A DNA stretch of 64,000 nucleotides from Bradyrhizobium mercantei (GTDB lineage Bacteria; Pseudomonadota; Alphaproteobacteria; Rhizobiales; Xanthobacteraceae), in contig NZ_MKFI01000002.1 of NCBI RefSeq assembly GCF_001982635.1, positions 1,043,313-1,107,312 on the forward strand. The letters are read 5' to 3'. The notes under the pieces are model-generated. The model was not told the origin of the DNA. It made no database searches and was given only the letters and a program-made list of their open reading frames with translations. A program made the translations under genes and the position numbers. This document shows positions 54,023 through 63,646 of the stretch, in pieces. Each line of letters begins with the position of its first letter. The stretch's first letter is position 1.

Positions 54023-55467
54023 CGCGCGACCTCCCAGGTGGTCAGCGGTTTACCGTCGGCATCCTTGCCATCCTTGATCGCCACGCCCATCGCGGCGAGT
54101 TCGTCGCGAATGCGGTCGGACTCCTTGAAGTCCTTGCGTGCCCGCGCCGCGGTGCGCTCGGCGATCAGTTCATTGACCTTGACTAGATCAACATCAAGCT
54201 GCCGCAACTCACGGGCTTGCTGCGCAATATTGACACCCCGATACAAGCCAAGCAGCTCGAGCACGTCGCCGAAAGCGGTGACGTCCCCTTTGCCGGCACT
54301 GTGGACGACGGCGGAACGAAGACTGTGAACCTCTGCGATCGCTTTCGCGGTGTTCAGATCGTCATAGAGAGCCTCGATGAGCGGAGGGTAGATTTCCCGA
54401 TTGCTGCTATCCAAGTTCGCGGCGTCGCTGCCCGATTGGCCGAGAATCTCATGCCATTCCTCGATCGTTTTCTCACTCTCCTTGAGGGCCTTCAGCGTCC
54501 AGTCGAGCGGCGAGCGGTAGTGCGTCTTGAGCATGCTCAACCGCAGCACCTCGCCGGGCCAATCGGCCAGCAGATCGCGGATCGTGAAGAAGTTGCCGAG
54601 TGACTTCGACATCTTCTCGCTTTCAATCTGCAGGAAGCCGTTGTGCATCCAGACATTGGCCATGCGGTCGGTGTGGAACGCGCAGCAGGTCTGCGCGAGC
54701 TCGTTCTCATGGTGCGGGAACACCAGGTCGATGCCGCCGCCATGGATGTCGAACTTCTCGCCGAGATGCTTCCAGGCCATCGCCGAGCACTCGATGTGCC
54801 AGCCGGGCCGGCCCTCGACCGCAATGCCTGCCGGCGACGGCCAGGACGGCTCGCCCGGCTTCGACGGCTTCCACAGCACGAAGTCGGTGTTGTCGCGCTT
54901 GTAGGGCGCGACGTCGACGCGAGCGCCCGCGATCATCTCGTCGAGCGAGCGCTTCGACAGCGCGCCGTAGCGCGGCAGCACCGAATTGACCGCGTTCATC
55001 GCCTGCGGCGAGAACAGCACGTGATCCTCGGCGACATAGGCAAAACCGCCGGCGACCAGCTTCTCGATGATCGCGCGCATCTCCGGGATGTGCTCGGTCG
55101 CGCGCGGCTGCACGGTGGGCGGCAAGCAGCCCAGCGCCGTGACGTCGTCCTGATACTGCTGATAGGTCAGCTCGGTGACCTTGCGGATCGCCTCATTCAG
55201 CGGCACGCCGGGATAATCCCGCGCGGCGCGAACGTTGATCTTGTCGTCGACGTCGGTGATGTTGCGGACATAGGTCACGTGGCCGGTGCCGTAGCGATAG
55301 CGCAGCACGCGGAACAGCACATCGAAGACAATGGCCGCGCGGCCGTTGCCGATATGGGCGAAGTCATAGACCGTCGGTCCGCAGGCATAGATGCGGACAT
55401 TGTTGGCATCGAGCGGCACGAAGGGCCGCTTTTCCCGGGTCAACGTATCGTAGAGGCGCAATTCCAT
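54019..55467 (-). CDS. cysS: Cysteinyl-tRNA synthetase
   Basis: 482-residue class I synthetase that charges tRNA-Cys. Zinc ligands Cys29, Cys227, His252 and Glu256, the HIGN nucleotide motif at 38-41 and KMSKS at 285-289 are intact. The helical DALR-type domain and the C-terminal anticodon-binding region follow. Residues about 330-428 (DNA 54183-54480) have lower GC (about 57 percent in 54241-54480) than the catalytic part, and different codon choice. It is first in the cysS-GNAT-cimA operon. Confidence 0.95.
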   Translation of the reverse strand: MELRLYDTLTREKRPFVPLDANNVRIYACGPTVYDFAHIGNGRAAIVFDVLFRVLRYRYGTGHVTYVRNITDVDDKINVRAARDYPGVPLNEAIRKVTELTYQQYQDDVTALGCLPPTVQPRATEHIPEMRAIIEKLVAGGFAYVAEDHVLFSPQAMNAVNSVLPRYGALSKRSLDEMIAGARVDVAPYKRDNTDFVLWKPSKPGEPSWPSPAGIAVEGRPGWHIECSAMAWKHLGEKFDIHGGGIDLVFPHHENELAQTCCAFHTDRMANVWMHNGFLQIESEKMSKSLGNFFTIRDLLADWPGEVLRLSMLKTHYRSPLDWTLKALKESEKTIEEWHEILGQSGSDAANLDSSNREIYPPLIEALYDDLNTAKAIAEVHSLRSAVVHSAGKGDVTAFGDVLELLGLYRGVNIAQQARELRQLDVDLVKVNELIAERTAARARKDFKESDRIRDELAAMGVAIKDGKDADGKPLTTWEVAR

Positions 55468-55762
55468 GGATCACCTGTCCCTCGCGGCCGGGCGTCCAGT
55501 GATTCTCAGGTGATTGAGAAAAGACGGCCTCAGCCAGCGAATCGCTAGCTCATAATCTCGCGGCAAATGCTGCAGATGGCGAGGTGGCCGTTCATGGTTC
55601 CACCATCTCTCACGGCCCCATTAGCGCGTCAAGGGGCTGTTTTCGGGCGTTTTGCGGCGCGCTCCGCGCCGAAATCACGCCAACGCCCTCATGGTTAATC
55701 ATTATTAAGGAATTGGGCGTATCGGGACCCTAGCGGATTCCCCGCCATTTCATCGGTGCACC

Positions 55763-56086
55763 ATGCGGCCCATTTCAGCATTGATTGCCTGCACGCTCGT
55801 CCTTGTCCCGTCCGCCCTTGTCCCCTCGGCCGCGCTGGCCGACAGCCGCGTCTTCATCATCGCCAACCAGGCCGACGGCTACGGCATCGACCAGTGCCTG
55901 GCCCGCGGCGACCGCTGCGGCGCATCGGCAGCCCGCGCCTACTGCCGGTCACGCGATTTTGCGCAGGCCACCAATTACCGCCGGGTCGATCCCGACGAGA
56001 TCACCGGCGCGGTTCCGCACGCCGCGAACGAGAAATGCAGCGGCAACAGCTGCGGCGAATACGTCGCCATCACCTGCCAGCGCTAG
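55763..56086 (+). CDS. Secreted cysteine-rich small protein
   Basis: Not assigned. The 107-residue product has a signal peptide of about 26 residues (ending ALA), followed by the mature ADSRVFIIANQADGYGIDQC start. Six cysteines (in GIDQC, GDRCG, AYCRS, EKCSGNSC, TCQR) suggest three disulfide bonds in the periplasm or outside. It stands alone with a 295-bp upstream gap, and the following DUF2865 gene is on the same strand. Confidence 0.65.
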   Translation: MRPISALIACTLVLVPSALVPSAALADSRVFIIANQADGYGIDQCLARGDRCGASAARAYCRSRDFAQATNYRRVDPDEITGAVPHAANEKCSGNSCGEYVAITCQR

Positions 56087-56230
56087 GGCAAGCTGCTGGA
56101 CCAGCGGGGTTATTGCCACACCGGCGCCCCGGAAACGACGTGACGCTGCCCCGAGAAAAGGCTAATGCAAGCGGCCTTGGCCGCGCGTCTTGGCGTTGAT
56201 CGCCGCGCGGCGTCGTTTTAATGGCCGGAT

Positions 56231-57406
56231 ATGCCCAATAGCTCCCGTTCTCGCTTCCCCCGCTGGTTTCTGACGTGCGCCGTGCTGGCCGGCACCGCCC
56301 TGCCCGGCACGCAGGCCCTGGCCCAGGTGCCCCCGGGCCCGCCCGGCCCGGCTCCGCAAGCCGCGCCGCAGCCCAATCCGCAGGCCAATCCGATGTGCGG
56401 CCGGCTCGAAGGCCAGCTGGCGGCGATCGATCGCGGCGGCGGCAGCGGCGATCCGGCCAGGGACGAGCAGATCCGCCGCTATCAGGACGCGGCCACAAGG
56501 CAGCAAGGCGAACTCGATCGGGTGACCGCGCAGGCGCGGCGCATGGGCTGCGACAGCTCCGGGTTCTTCTCGCTGTTCAACAACAATTCGGCGCAGTGCG
56601 GGCCGGTCAACAACCAGATCCAGCAGATGCGCGCCAATCTCGACCAGATGACCGCCAACCTCGAGCGGCTGCGCTCCGGCGGGCTCGGCGGCGCCGACCG
56701 CGAGAATCAACGCCGCTCGGTGCTGACCGCGCTGGCGCAGAACAATTGCGGCCCGCAATACGCCGCGGCCGCATCGCGTGGCCCGGGCAACTTCCTCGAG
56801 AACCTGTTCGGTGGTGGCGGTGGCGGCGGCAATCCGAACAGTCAGCTGCCCCCGCCCGACCCGCAATATGGCGCACAGTCCGGCACCTTCCGCACCGTCT
56901 GCGTCCGCACCTGCGACGGCGCCTATTTCCCGATCTCGTTTGCGACCAGCCAGGCGCGCTTTGCCGCCGACGAGCAGATCTGCAAGGCGCAATGCCCGGC
57001 CGCGGAGGCCAGCCTGTTCGCCTACCGAAATCCCGGCGAGGACATCAACCAGGCGGTCTCGATCAACGGCCAGTCCTACTCGTCGCTGCCGAACGCCTTC
57101 AAGTACCGCACCGAGTTCAATCCGTCGTGCTCCTGCAGGGCGGCCGGCCAGAGCTGGGCCGAGGCGCTGAAGGCGGTCGACGACCAGACGGCCGCCGCGC
57201 AACAGGGCGACATCATCGTCACCGAGGAGAGCGCGCGGAAGATGCAGCAGCGCGCCCAGGGCAAGGCTGCCGCGGGCAAGAAGGGCGCGCCGGCCGCAGC
57301 GGCTCAGCAGCCTGCCGCCGCTGACGCCACGGCGGCACCGGCCGCGCCCGCGAGCGACGGCCAGATCCGCACGGTCGGCCCGACCTTCATTCCGAAGAAG
57401 CAGTAA
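56231..57406 (+). CDS. DUF2865 family exported protein
   Basis: 391 residues. Signal peptide (about 1-31, ending ALA), then a proline-rich linker, a helical region (residues about 50-150), a glycine-rich stretch and the DUF2865 domain: FRTVCVRTCDGAYFPISFAT with paired cysteines near 217-235, and the NAFKYRTEFNPSCSC segment. The C-terminus is low-complexity Ala/Gln/Lys. It is an envelope protein of Rhizobiales without a known function. It is convergent with nadE, with a half repeat between them. Confidence 0.8.
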   Translation: MPNSSRSRFPRWFLTCAVLAGTALPGTQALAQVPPGPPGPAPQAAPQPNPQANPMCGRLEGQLAAIDRGGGSGDPARDEQIRRYQDAATRQQGELDRVTAQARRMGCDSSGFFSLFNNNSAQCGPVNNQIQQMRANLDQMTANLERLRSGGLGGADRENQRRSVLTALAQNNCGPQYAAAASRGPGNFLENLFGGGGGGGNPNSQLPPPDPQYGAQSGTFRTVCVRTCDGAYFPISFATSQARFAADEQICKAQCPAAEASLFAYRNPGEDINQAVSINGQSYSSLPNAFKYRTEFNPSCSCRAAGQSWAEALKAVDDQTAAAQQGDIIVTEESARKMQQRAQGKAAAGKKGAPAAAAQQPAAADATAAPAAPASDGQIRTVGPTFIPKKQ

Positions 57407-57423
57407 GGCCTGTAAACCGGTTC

Positions 57424-57443
57424 CCACTTTTCCGGATCATGCT
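57424..57443. repeat. Partial copy 4 of the palindromic repeat
   Basis: Only the right half remains: CACTTTTCCGGATCATGC as in copies 1 and 3. It is one base from the nadE stop codon, between convergent genes. The left half is absent, so it is a degenerate remnant. Confidence 0.6.
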
Positions 57444-59195
57444 CTACCCTTCGAACGCTTCGGCCGACGCGCGCGAGCCGCGCGTCACCAGCCTCTCGTC
57501 GGGTTCCGGCAGCGTCTTGCCGAAATCCCGGAAGCGGTTGGTGATGGGATAGCGGCGGTCGCGGCCAAAGTTCTTGCGCGTCACCTTTACACCGGGCGCG
57601 GCCTGCCGCCGCTTGTATTCGGCGATGTTGAGCAGACGATCGATGCGGGTCACAACGTCGCGATCGAAACCGGCCTCGATGATGGTCGCAAGCGGCTCCT
57701 CGCGCTCCACCAGCCGTTCCAGGATCGCGTCGAGCACGTCGTAGGGCGGCAGCGAATCCTGATCGGTCTGGTTCTCGCGCAACTCCGCGGTCGGCGGCCG
57801 GATGATGATGTTGACCGGGATCACCTCGCCCGACGGTCCGAGCGCGCCATCCGGCTTCCAGCCATTGCGCAGGCTCGAGAGACGGAACACCTCGGTCTTG
57901 TAGATGTCCTTGATCGGGTTGAAGCCGCCATTCATGTCGCCGTACAGCGTGGCGTAACCGACCGACATTTCCGACTTGTTGCCCGTGGTCACCACCATGG
58001 CGCCGGTCTTGTTGGAGATCGCCATCAAGAGCGTGCCGCGGGCGCGGGCCTGCAAATTCTCCTCGGTGATGTCGCGCTCCATGCCTGCGAAGACAGGCGC
58101 GAGGATCTTCTCGAACCCGTTCACGGCGTCGGCAATCGGCAGGATCTCGTAGCGGATGCCGAGCGCGGCCGCGAGCTTGGCGGCATCGTCGAGCGAGACC
58201 TGCGCGGTGTAGCGGAACGGCAGCATGACGCCGCGCACCTTGTCGGCGCCGAGCGCATCGACCGCGATCGCCGCGCACAGCGCGGAGTCGATGCCGCCGG
58301 AGACGCCAAGCAGCACGCCCGGAAAACCGTTCTTGCGGACGTAGTCGCGCAAGCCGAGCACGCAGGCCGCATAGTCGGCCTTGTCGCCTTCGAGCTGCGT
58401 CGCGATCGGCCCGTTGCAGCGCCAGCCGTCCGCGGTCTTGCGCCAGGTCAGCGTCGTGATGTTCTCCTCGAACGCCGGCAGCTGCGCTGCGACCGAGAGA
58501 TCGGCATTCAGCGCGAACGAGGCGCCGTCGAAGATCAGCTCGTCCTGGCCGCCAACCTCATTCAAATAAACCAGCGGCAGCCCGCTCTCGGTGACGCGCG
58601 CCACCACGATCGACAGGCGGAGATCGGCCTTGTCGCGGGCATAGGGCGAGCCGTTCGGCACCACCAGGATCTCGGCGCCGGTCTCGGCGAGACATTCGAC
58701 GACGTTCTCGTAGTCCTCTGACTCCTCGAGCCAGATGTCCTCGCAGATCGGCACGCCGATGCGCACGCCGCGCACCGTGACCGGGCCCGGCGCCGGGCCG
58801 CGCGCGAACAGTCGCTTCTCGTCGAACACGCCGTAATTCGGCAGATTGGCCTTGAAGCGCAGCGCGGCGATGCGTCCGCCGTCGAGCAGCGCGCAGGCAT
58901 TGTAGAGCTTGTCGTCCTCGACCCAGGGCGTGCCGATCAGCATGGCCGGGCCGCCGTCGGCGGTTTCGCGCGCCAATTCCTCGATCGCGGCGCGGCAGGC
59001 CGACTGGAACGCCGGCTTGAGCACCAGATCCTCCGGCGGATAGCCGGCGATGAACAGCTCCGAGAGCACCATGAGGTCGGCGCCGTCGGCCTTTGCTTTC
59101 TCGCGCGCGGCACGCGCCTTGGCGGCGTTGCCGGTGACGTCACCGACCGTCGGATTGAGTTGCGCCAGGGTGATCTTGATCTGTTGTTCGCTCAT
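57444..59195 (-). CDS. nadE: Glutamine-dependent NAD+ synthetase
   Basis: 583-residue two-domain enzyme, the last step of NAD synthesis. The N-terminal nitrilase-fold glutaminase has the catalytic triad Glu46 (LSELFIAGYP), Lys115 (RFKANLPNYG) and Cys151 (GVPICEDIW). The C-terminal synthetase has the P-loop-like GVSGGIDSAL near residue 300 and the NKSEMSVGYATLYGDM stretch. The ATG at 59195 gives the standard start. It follows the FAD oxidoreductase gene by 90 bp on the same strand. Confidence 0.94.
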   Translation of the reverse strand: MSEQQIKITLAQLNPTVGDVTGNAAKARAAREKAKADGADLMVLSELFIAGYPPEDLVLKPAFQSACRAAIEELARETADGGPAMLIGTPWVEDDKLYNACALLDGGRIAALRFKANLPNYGVFDEKRLFARGPAPGPVTVRGVRIGVPICEDIWLEESEDYENVVECLAETGAEILVVPNGSPYARDKADLRLSIVVARVTESGLPLVYLNEVGGQDELIFDGASFALNADLSVAAQLPAFEENITTLTWRKTADGWRCNGPIATQLEGDKADYAACVLGLRDYVRKNGFPGVLLGVSGGIDSALCAAIAVDALGADKVRGVMLPFRYTAQVSLDDAAKLAAALGIRYEILPIADAVNGFEKILAPVFAGMERDITEENLQARARGTLLMAISNKTGAMVVTTGNKSEMSVGYATLYGDMNGGFNPIKDIYKTEVFRLSSLRNGWKPDGALGPSGEVIPVNIIIRPPTAELRENQTDQDSLPPYDVLDAILERLVEREEPLATIIEAGFDRDVVTRIDRLLNIAEYKRRQAAPGVKVTRKNFGRDRRYPITNRFRDFGKTLPEPDERLVTRGSRASAEAFEG

Positions 59196-59285
59196 ATCTT
59201 TATGTTGTCCCGCACAACGGCAAACTTCAATGGTCTCCCGATCATGGTGCGATTGCAGAAATCGCACCGCGATCGGCGGCGCCGC

Positions 59286-60431
59286 TCAGGGCGCAAGCTC
59301 CGCCCTGACCTCGCCGAGCAGCGCCATGCCGCCCAGCCGGCCCAATTCGTCCGAACATTTCGCGCTCTTGCCATAGCAGCCGAATGCGACCGTAACCCGC
59401 TCGGACAGCGGCCCGATGCTGGGCAGGCCGGTGTCGCCGTAGGTGGTCATGCAAGGCACGACACGGCGTTCTTCGAATTTGAGGTCGCTGATACGGTCGA
59501 GGATCTGGGTTTGCAGCCGGTCGGCGACCTCAATCGATCCGCCCGATCGGAACCAGTCCTTGATATCGGCTTCGCTGTCGAGCCGACAATCGACCGGATC
59601 ACCGCCGAGCTTCAGCCAGCTATGGCCATCCGGATAGAGGATCGGCGGCAGGATATAGGGATTGTCGCCCTTCGGCCCGAGACACCGCATCGACGGCATG
59701 CCGGCCAGGCGCTGAACCTCCGCCGCGCCGAGCCGGAACAGCGCCACGGTGCGCCGATAGACCGTGAAGCCCAACGATCGGCCGAGCAGCGATTGGGTGT
59801 GCCCGCCGGCCGCGACCAGCACACGCTCGGCCTGGACGCTGCCCGATCGGGTGCGGATCGTCACGCCGGTGCCGGTTTCCAAAATCCCCAGCGCGGGCTC
59901 GGCGATGATCCGGGCGCCTGCGCGCTCCGCGGCAATCGTCTGCGCCCGGACCAGGCGGCGCGGGCTGATATATCCGGCATCGCCCGGCTCGAAAAAACCC
60001 AGCATTCCCGCGGTTGATTTCAGGAACGGAAAGCGCTCCGCGAGCGCCGCGTCCTGATAGGCTTCGCAGGGGATCCCCTCGTCGGCGCAGACCTTGCCGA
60101 CCGACGCAACATCGGTCGTCTCGCTGTCGCCGACGTGAAGCGCACCGGCTTCGCGGTAGAACTCGACGCCGCTTTCGGCTGCAATCTCGCCGTAGCGCGA
60201 AATCGCGGCGCGGTTCATCTGCCGCCACAAGGCTTGCGGATCGTAAACCCGCGTGATGCGGCCCTCGTCGTAGTGGCTGCCGAACACGCCATCATGGCGT
60301 GCAAAATCCGCCGGCTCGTCGGGCCCGATCAGCGCGACCTCATGCCCCATCTTGCTGAGGTGTCGCGCGGCCGCCGACCCGATCAGGCCACGTCCGATCA
60401 CCGCAAGCTTGATCGGCTGACTGGCGCTCAC
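59286..60431 (-). CDS. FAD-dependent oxidoreductase, sarcosine oxidase/DAO-like
   Basis: 381-residue flavoprotein. The dinucleotide motif is AVIGRGLIGSAAARHLSKMG at 10-29, and the C-terminal part contains DTGLPSIGPL and the GCYGKSAKCSDELGR segment expected of the sarcosine/methyltryptophan oxidase group. That group attaches FAD through a cysteine in a related position (here near residue 356), so covalent FAD is possible. It oxidises an amino acid or methylated amine that cannot be specified. It is 13 bp after dgkA. Confidence 0.83.
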   Translation of the reverse strand: MSASQPIKLAVIGRGLIGSAAARHLSKMGHEVALIGPDEPADFARHDGVFGSHYDEGRITRVYDPQALWRQMNRAAISRYGEIAAESGVEFYREAGALHVGDSETTDVASVGKVCADEGIPCEAYQDAALAERFPFLKSTAGMLGFFEPGDAGYISPRRLVRAQTIAAERAGARIIAEPALGILETGTGVTIRTRSGSVQAERVLVAAGGHTQSLLGRSLGFTVYRRTVALFRLGAAEVQRLAGMPSMRCLGPKGDNPYILPPILYPDGHSWLKLGGDPVDCRLDSEADIKDWFRSGGSIEVADRLQTQILDRISDLKFEERRVVPCMTTYGDTGLPSIGPLSERVTVAFGCYGKSAKCSDELGRLGGMALLGEVRAELAP

Positions 60432-60444
60432 CGCTGGCTCCTGC

Positions 60445-60798
60445 TCAGAACGCGCCCAAGCGCTCGGCGAGGGCGAACAGCCAGAACAGCCCGGCCATCA
60501 CGAGCGCGACGCCGACGGCGGCCGAGCCCATGTCCTTGACCCGGCCGATCTGAGGATCGTGATCCATGGTCAGGCGATCAGCGAGCTTTTCGATCGCGGT
60601 GTTGAGCAGCTCGATGACGAGCACCAGCACCACGGTCGCGACCAGCTCGACCCGGCGCATCACGGTGGCGCCGACCAGCCAGGCGAGCGGCAGCGACAGC
60701 ACGAGCGCCACCACCTCCTCGCGGATCGCCTGCTCCGAGCGGATGGCGAAGGCCAGTCCGTTGCGCGAGTTGATGGTGGCTCGCCAAAACCTCAGCAA
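60445..60798 (-). CDS. dgkA: Diacylglycerol kinase, DgkA-type
   Basis: 117-residue three-helix membrane kinase that recycles diacylglycerol to phosphatidic acid. The family motifs ELLNTAIEKLADR and KDMGSAAVGVAL are intact, with the conserved Glu and Asn/Asp residues. The best start is TTG at 60798, preceded by GGGGGAAG. Within that frame a stop codon lies just upstream, and there is no ATG in the first 40 codons. The upstream leader is built from 14-bp tandem repeats. Confidence 0.88.
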   Translation of the reverse strand: MLRFWRATINSRNGLAFAIRSEQAIREEVVALVLSLPLAWLVGATVMRRVELVATVVLVLVIELLNTAIEKLADRLTMDHDPQIGRVKDMGSAAVGVALVMAGLFWLFALAERLGAF

Positions 60799-60851
60799 GT
60801 CACTTCCCCCAAGTCACCATCACCAAGTCACCATCACCAAGCCACCTGCCC
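60796..60851. repeat. 14-bp tandem repeat, four degenerate copies
   Basis: The plus-strand unit is CAAGTCACCATCAC: copies at 60796-60809 (changed to CAAGTCACTTCCCC), 60810-60823, 60824-60837 (both exact) and 60838-60851 (degenerate). The change in the first copy creates the G-rich ribosome binding site of dgkA on the minus strand, and its CAA is the TTG start codon. Confidence 0.7.
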
Positions 60852-60855
60852 CAAA

Positions 60856-62244
60856 TCACAACCCGGCAGCGGCCGGCATCGGCTTGACCTTGCCGGCGCG
60901 CTCCTGCTTCAGCAGCTCGGCGATCAGGAAGGCCATGTCGATCGACTGTTCGGCGTTGAGACGGGGATCGCAGACCGTGTGGTAGCGGTCATTGAGATCC
61001 TCGTCGGTGATGGCGCGGGCGCCGCCGATGCATTCGGTGACGTCCTGCCCGGTCATCTCCAGATGCACGCCGCCGGCATGGGTGCCCTCGGCGGCATGGA
61101 TCTGGAAGAACGACTTCACCTCCGACAGCACGCGGTCGAACGGCCGCGTCTTGTAGCCCGAGGTCGAGGTGATGGTGTTGCCGTGCATCGGATCGCACGA
61201 CCACACCACCCTGCGCCCTTCCTTCTGCACGGCGCGGATCAGACCGGGCAGATGGTCGCCGACCTTGTCGGCGCCGAACCGGTTGATCAGCGTCAGGCGT
61301 CCCGGCTCGTTGTCGGGATTGAGGATGTCGATCAGCTTCAGCAGCTCGTCCGGCTTCAGCGACGGGCCGCATTTCAGGCCGATCGGGTTCTTGATGCCGC
61401 GGAAATATTCGACATGGCCGTGATCGAGCTGCCGGGTGCGGTCGCCGATCCAGATCATGTGACCCGAGGTCGCGTACCAGTCGCCGGTGGTGGAATCGAC
61501 CCGCGTCATCGCCTGCTCGTAGCCGAGCAGCAGCGCCTCGTGGCTGGTGTAGAAATCGGTGGCGCGCAGCTCCGGATGGCTCTCGAGATCGAGGCCGCAG
61601 GCGCGCATGAAGTTCAACGCGTCCGAGATGCGGTCGGCCAGCTCCTTGTAGCGGCGGGACTGCGGCGAATCCTTCAGGAAGCCGAGCATCCATTGATGCA
61701 CGCTGCCGAGATTGGCGAACCCGCCGGTGGCGAACGCGCGCAGCAGGTTCAGCGTCGCCGCCGACTGCCGGTAGGCCATCAGCTGGCGCTGCGGATCCGG
61801 AATGCGCGCTTCCGCGGTGAAGGCGATGTCGTTGACGATGTCGCCGCGATAGCTCGGCAGCTCGACGTCGCCCTGCTTCTCGGTCGGCGACGAGCGCGGC
61901 TTGGCGAATTGACCTGCGATGCGGCCGACCTTCACCACCGGGAGCGCGCCGGCATAGGTCATGACCACGGCCATCTGCAAAAGCACGCGGAAGAAATCGC
62001 GGATGTTGTTGGCGCCGTGCTCAGCAAAGCTCTCGGCGCAGTCGCCGCCTTGCAGCAGGAAGGCCTCGCCGTCGGCGACCCGCCCCAGCGCCTTCTTCAG
62101 GCTGCGCGCCTCGCCCGCGAACACCAGCGGCGGAAAGGTCGCGAGCTGGGCCTCGACATCGGCCAATGCCTTGGCATCGGGATAATCGGGCACCTGCAGC
62201 ACCTTCTTGGCGCGCCAGCTATCGGGTGTCCACCGCTCGGACAT
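60856..62244 (-). CDS. aroG: Class II 3-deoxy-7-phosphoheptulonate synthase (DAHP synthase)
   Basis: 462-residue plant/type II DAHP synthase, the first step of aromatic amino acid synthesis: phosphoenolpyruvate plus erythrose 4-phosphate. Metal- and substrate-binding stretches are visible: [10 protein letters not shown] near residue 65, [23 protein letters not shown] and [18 protein letters not shown]. Such enzymes are often feedback regulated, but no regulatory leader peptide is evident. It is followed by dgkA and starts 147 bp from the divergent hydrolase gene; two inverted repeats lie in that gap. Confidence 0.93.
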   Translation of the reverse strand: MSERWTPDSWRAKKVLQVPDYPDAKALADVEAQLATFPPLVFAGEARSLKKALGRVADGEAFLLQGGDCAESFAEHGANNIRDFFRVLLQMAVVMTYAGALPVVKVGRIAGQFAKPRSSPTEKQGDVELPSYRGDIVNDIAFTAEARIPDPQRQLMAYRQSAATLNLLRAFATGGFANLGSVHQWMLGFLKDSPQSRRYKELADRISDALNFMRACGLDLESHPELRATDFYTSHEALLLGYEQAMTRVDSTTGDWYATSGHMIWIGDRTRQLDHGHVEYFRGIKNPIGLKCGPSLKPDELLKLIDILNPDNEPGRLTLINRFGADKVGDHLPGLIRAVQKEGRRVVWSCDPMHGNTITSTSGYKTRPFDRVLSEVKSFFQIHAAEGTHAGGVHLEMTGQDVTECIGGARAITDEDLNDRYHTVCDPRLNAEQSIDMAFLIAELLKQERAGKVKPMPAAAGL

Positions 62245-62330
62245 GAGGTCAACTCCTGAGCAAAAACCGCGACTTAATCGACGGGAAAGGAGGGCTTATA
62301 CACAGCCGCCCGCTCCCCCGCTAGAAGGAA

Positions 62331-62377
62331 TCCTGCAATCCCGTCAAACTCTTGCAGGAAAATGCGAATTCGCATTT
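62331..62377. promoter_or_regulatory. Two adjacent inverted repeats in the aroG/hydrolase divergent region
   Basis: TCCTGCAA (62331-62338) pairs with TTGCAGGA (62352-62359) over a 13-base spacer. It is followed directly by a perfect 18-bp palindrome, AAATGCGAATTCGCATTT (62360-62377). The pair ends 13 bp before the hydrolase start codon and is 86 bp from the aroG start. These are probable operators, with the bound regulators unknown. Confidence 0.6.
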
Positions 62378-62390
62378 GCTGGACCATACC

Positions 62391-63317
62391 ATGAATGCCA
62401 GCCAAATTGCCGTGGCCCAGGCCACGCTGGACGACGTTTTTAGCGACGACATCGTCGTGCCCGCCGCGGACGGCTATCCGCTCGCCGCGACGCTGTTCCT
62501 GCCGCGCGGCAGCAAGCGCCACGCCGTCCTGATCAATTCGGCGACCGCGGTGCCCCGCAAGGTCTATCGCGGCTTTGCCGGCTACCTCGCCCGCCGCGGC
62601 GCGGCGGTCCTGACCTACGACTACCGCGGCACCGGCGACTCCAGACCGATGGCGGCGACCGGCCTGAACAAGCCGAAATCGCTCGCCGGCTTCAAGGCCA
62701 CGATGGCGGACTGGGCCGCGCTCGACGCCACCGCCGCCGTGGCCTGGATGCGCGAGCGCTACCGCGACCTGCCCTTCGCCTATGTGGGCCATTCCTTCGG
62801 CGGCCAGGCGCTCGGATTGCTCGCCAACAACACCGAGATCCCCCGCGCGCTCTTGATCGCCGCGCAGGCCGCCTATTGGAAGCTGATGGACTCGCCCGAG
62901 CGCTACCGCGTCGTCGCCTTCATGAACGGCATCGGCCTGCCGCTGACGCGCACGCTCGGCTATCTGCCCGCCTGGGCCGGCCTCGGCATGGACCTGCCGC
63001 GCGGCGTATTCGAGCAATGGCGCGGCTGGGTGATGCGCGAGCGCTATCTGCTCGACGACCCGGCGCTTGGGGCGCGCGAGAACTTTGTGAAGTTCAAGGG
63101 CAGGCTCCGCGCCTTCAGCGTGACCGACGACACGTGGGCGACGCGGCCTGCGGTCGAGCTCTTGTGCTCCGCCTTCACCGCAACGACGCCGGAGATCGTC
63201 TCGATCCGTCCAGCCGACGCCGGCGCAACCAAGATCGGCCATTTCGGCTTCTTCCGCAGCGACCACCGCGACACGCTGTGGCGGGGTGCCGCGGAATGGC
63301 TGGAGGCAGAAGGGTAA
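62391..63317 (+). CDS. Alpha/beta hydrolase
   Basis: 308-residue serine hydrolase-like protein. The nucleophile elbow is GHSFGG near residue 134, the DYRGTGDSRP loop is at about 81-90, and the expected late histidine is in KIGHFGFFRSDH. The family resembles predicted alpha/beta hydrolases acting on esters or amides; substrate unknown. The ATG at 62391 is chosen; an upstream in-frame TTG (62352) would put the palindrome inside the coding region. It is divergent from aroG. Confidence 0.85.
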   Translation: MNASQIAVAQATLDDVFSDDIVVPAADGYPLAATLFLPRGSKRHAVLINSATAVPRKVYRGFAGYLARRGAAVLTYDYRGTGDSRPMAATGLNKPKSLAGFKATMADWAALDATAAVAWMRERYRDLPFAYVGHSFGGQALGLLANNTEIPRALLIAAQAAYWKLMDSPERYRVVAFMNGIGLPLTRTLGYLPAWAGLGMDLPRGVFEQWRGWVMRERYLLDDPALGARENFVKFKGRLRAFSVTDDTWATRPAVELLCSAFTATTPEIVSIRPADAGATKIGHFGFFRSDHRDTLWRGAAEWLEAEG

Positions 63318-63334
63318 GGCACGATCTATCCCAA

Positions 63335-63520
63335 CGTCGTCCCTGCGAAAGCAGGGACCCATACTCCGCCGCAGGTGTAGTGATTGGGACTCGTCGTTCC
63401 AGCATCGTACACCAATCAGCATTGGTGGTTATGGGTCCCTGCGTTCGCGGGGACGACATCGAGTATGTTGCATGGCCAGTGGGTCATACATCCGCGTTCT
63501 CGCGACATGAATCGTCCGAG
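63335..63520. repeat. Dispersed repeat of about 185 bp, copy 2
   Basis: Same order as copy 1 at 27323-27509: CGTCGTCCCTGCGAAAGCAG, then GTAGTGATTGGGACTCGTCG, GGTTATGGGTCCCTGCG, and the right flank CATACATCCGCGTTCTCGCG. The left and right ends are inverted copies. It follows the hydrolase gene by 17 bp. Confidence 0.8.
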
Positions 63521-63600
63521 CTTTGCTCTCCGCTTCGCGCTCTCGTCGTGGTTCGTCGGATCGAAGAAGCGCGCTTACCTGACGGCTCCAGCGCTGTCCG

Positions 63601-63626
63601 TCCCGCTCAAGTGCGGGAGCTTTTTT
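63601..63626 (+). terminator. Intrinsic terminator
   Basis: TCCCGC and GCGGGA pair around TCAAGT, followed by GC and six T residues. It is oriented to end plus-strand transcripts, such as that of the hydrolase gene 284 bp upstream, and stands just before the convergent cupin gene. Confidence 0.65.
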
Positions 63627-63646
63627 GTCGCGGTAAACTGAAGCCC

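Larger units (their letters stand above)
63318..63646. other. 329-bp intergenic region holding a repeat and a terminator
   Basis: Holds copy 2 of the 185-bp dispersed repeat (63335-63520) and an intrinsic terminator at 63601-63626. I see no gene. Short frames overlap the repeat. Confidence 0.6.
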
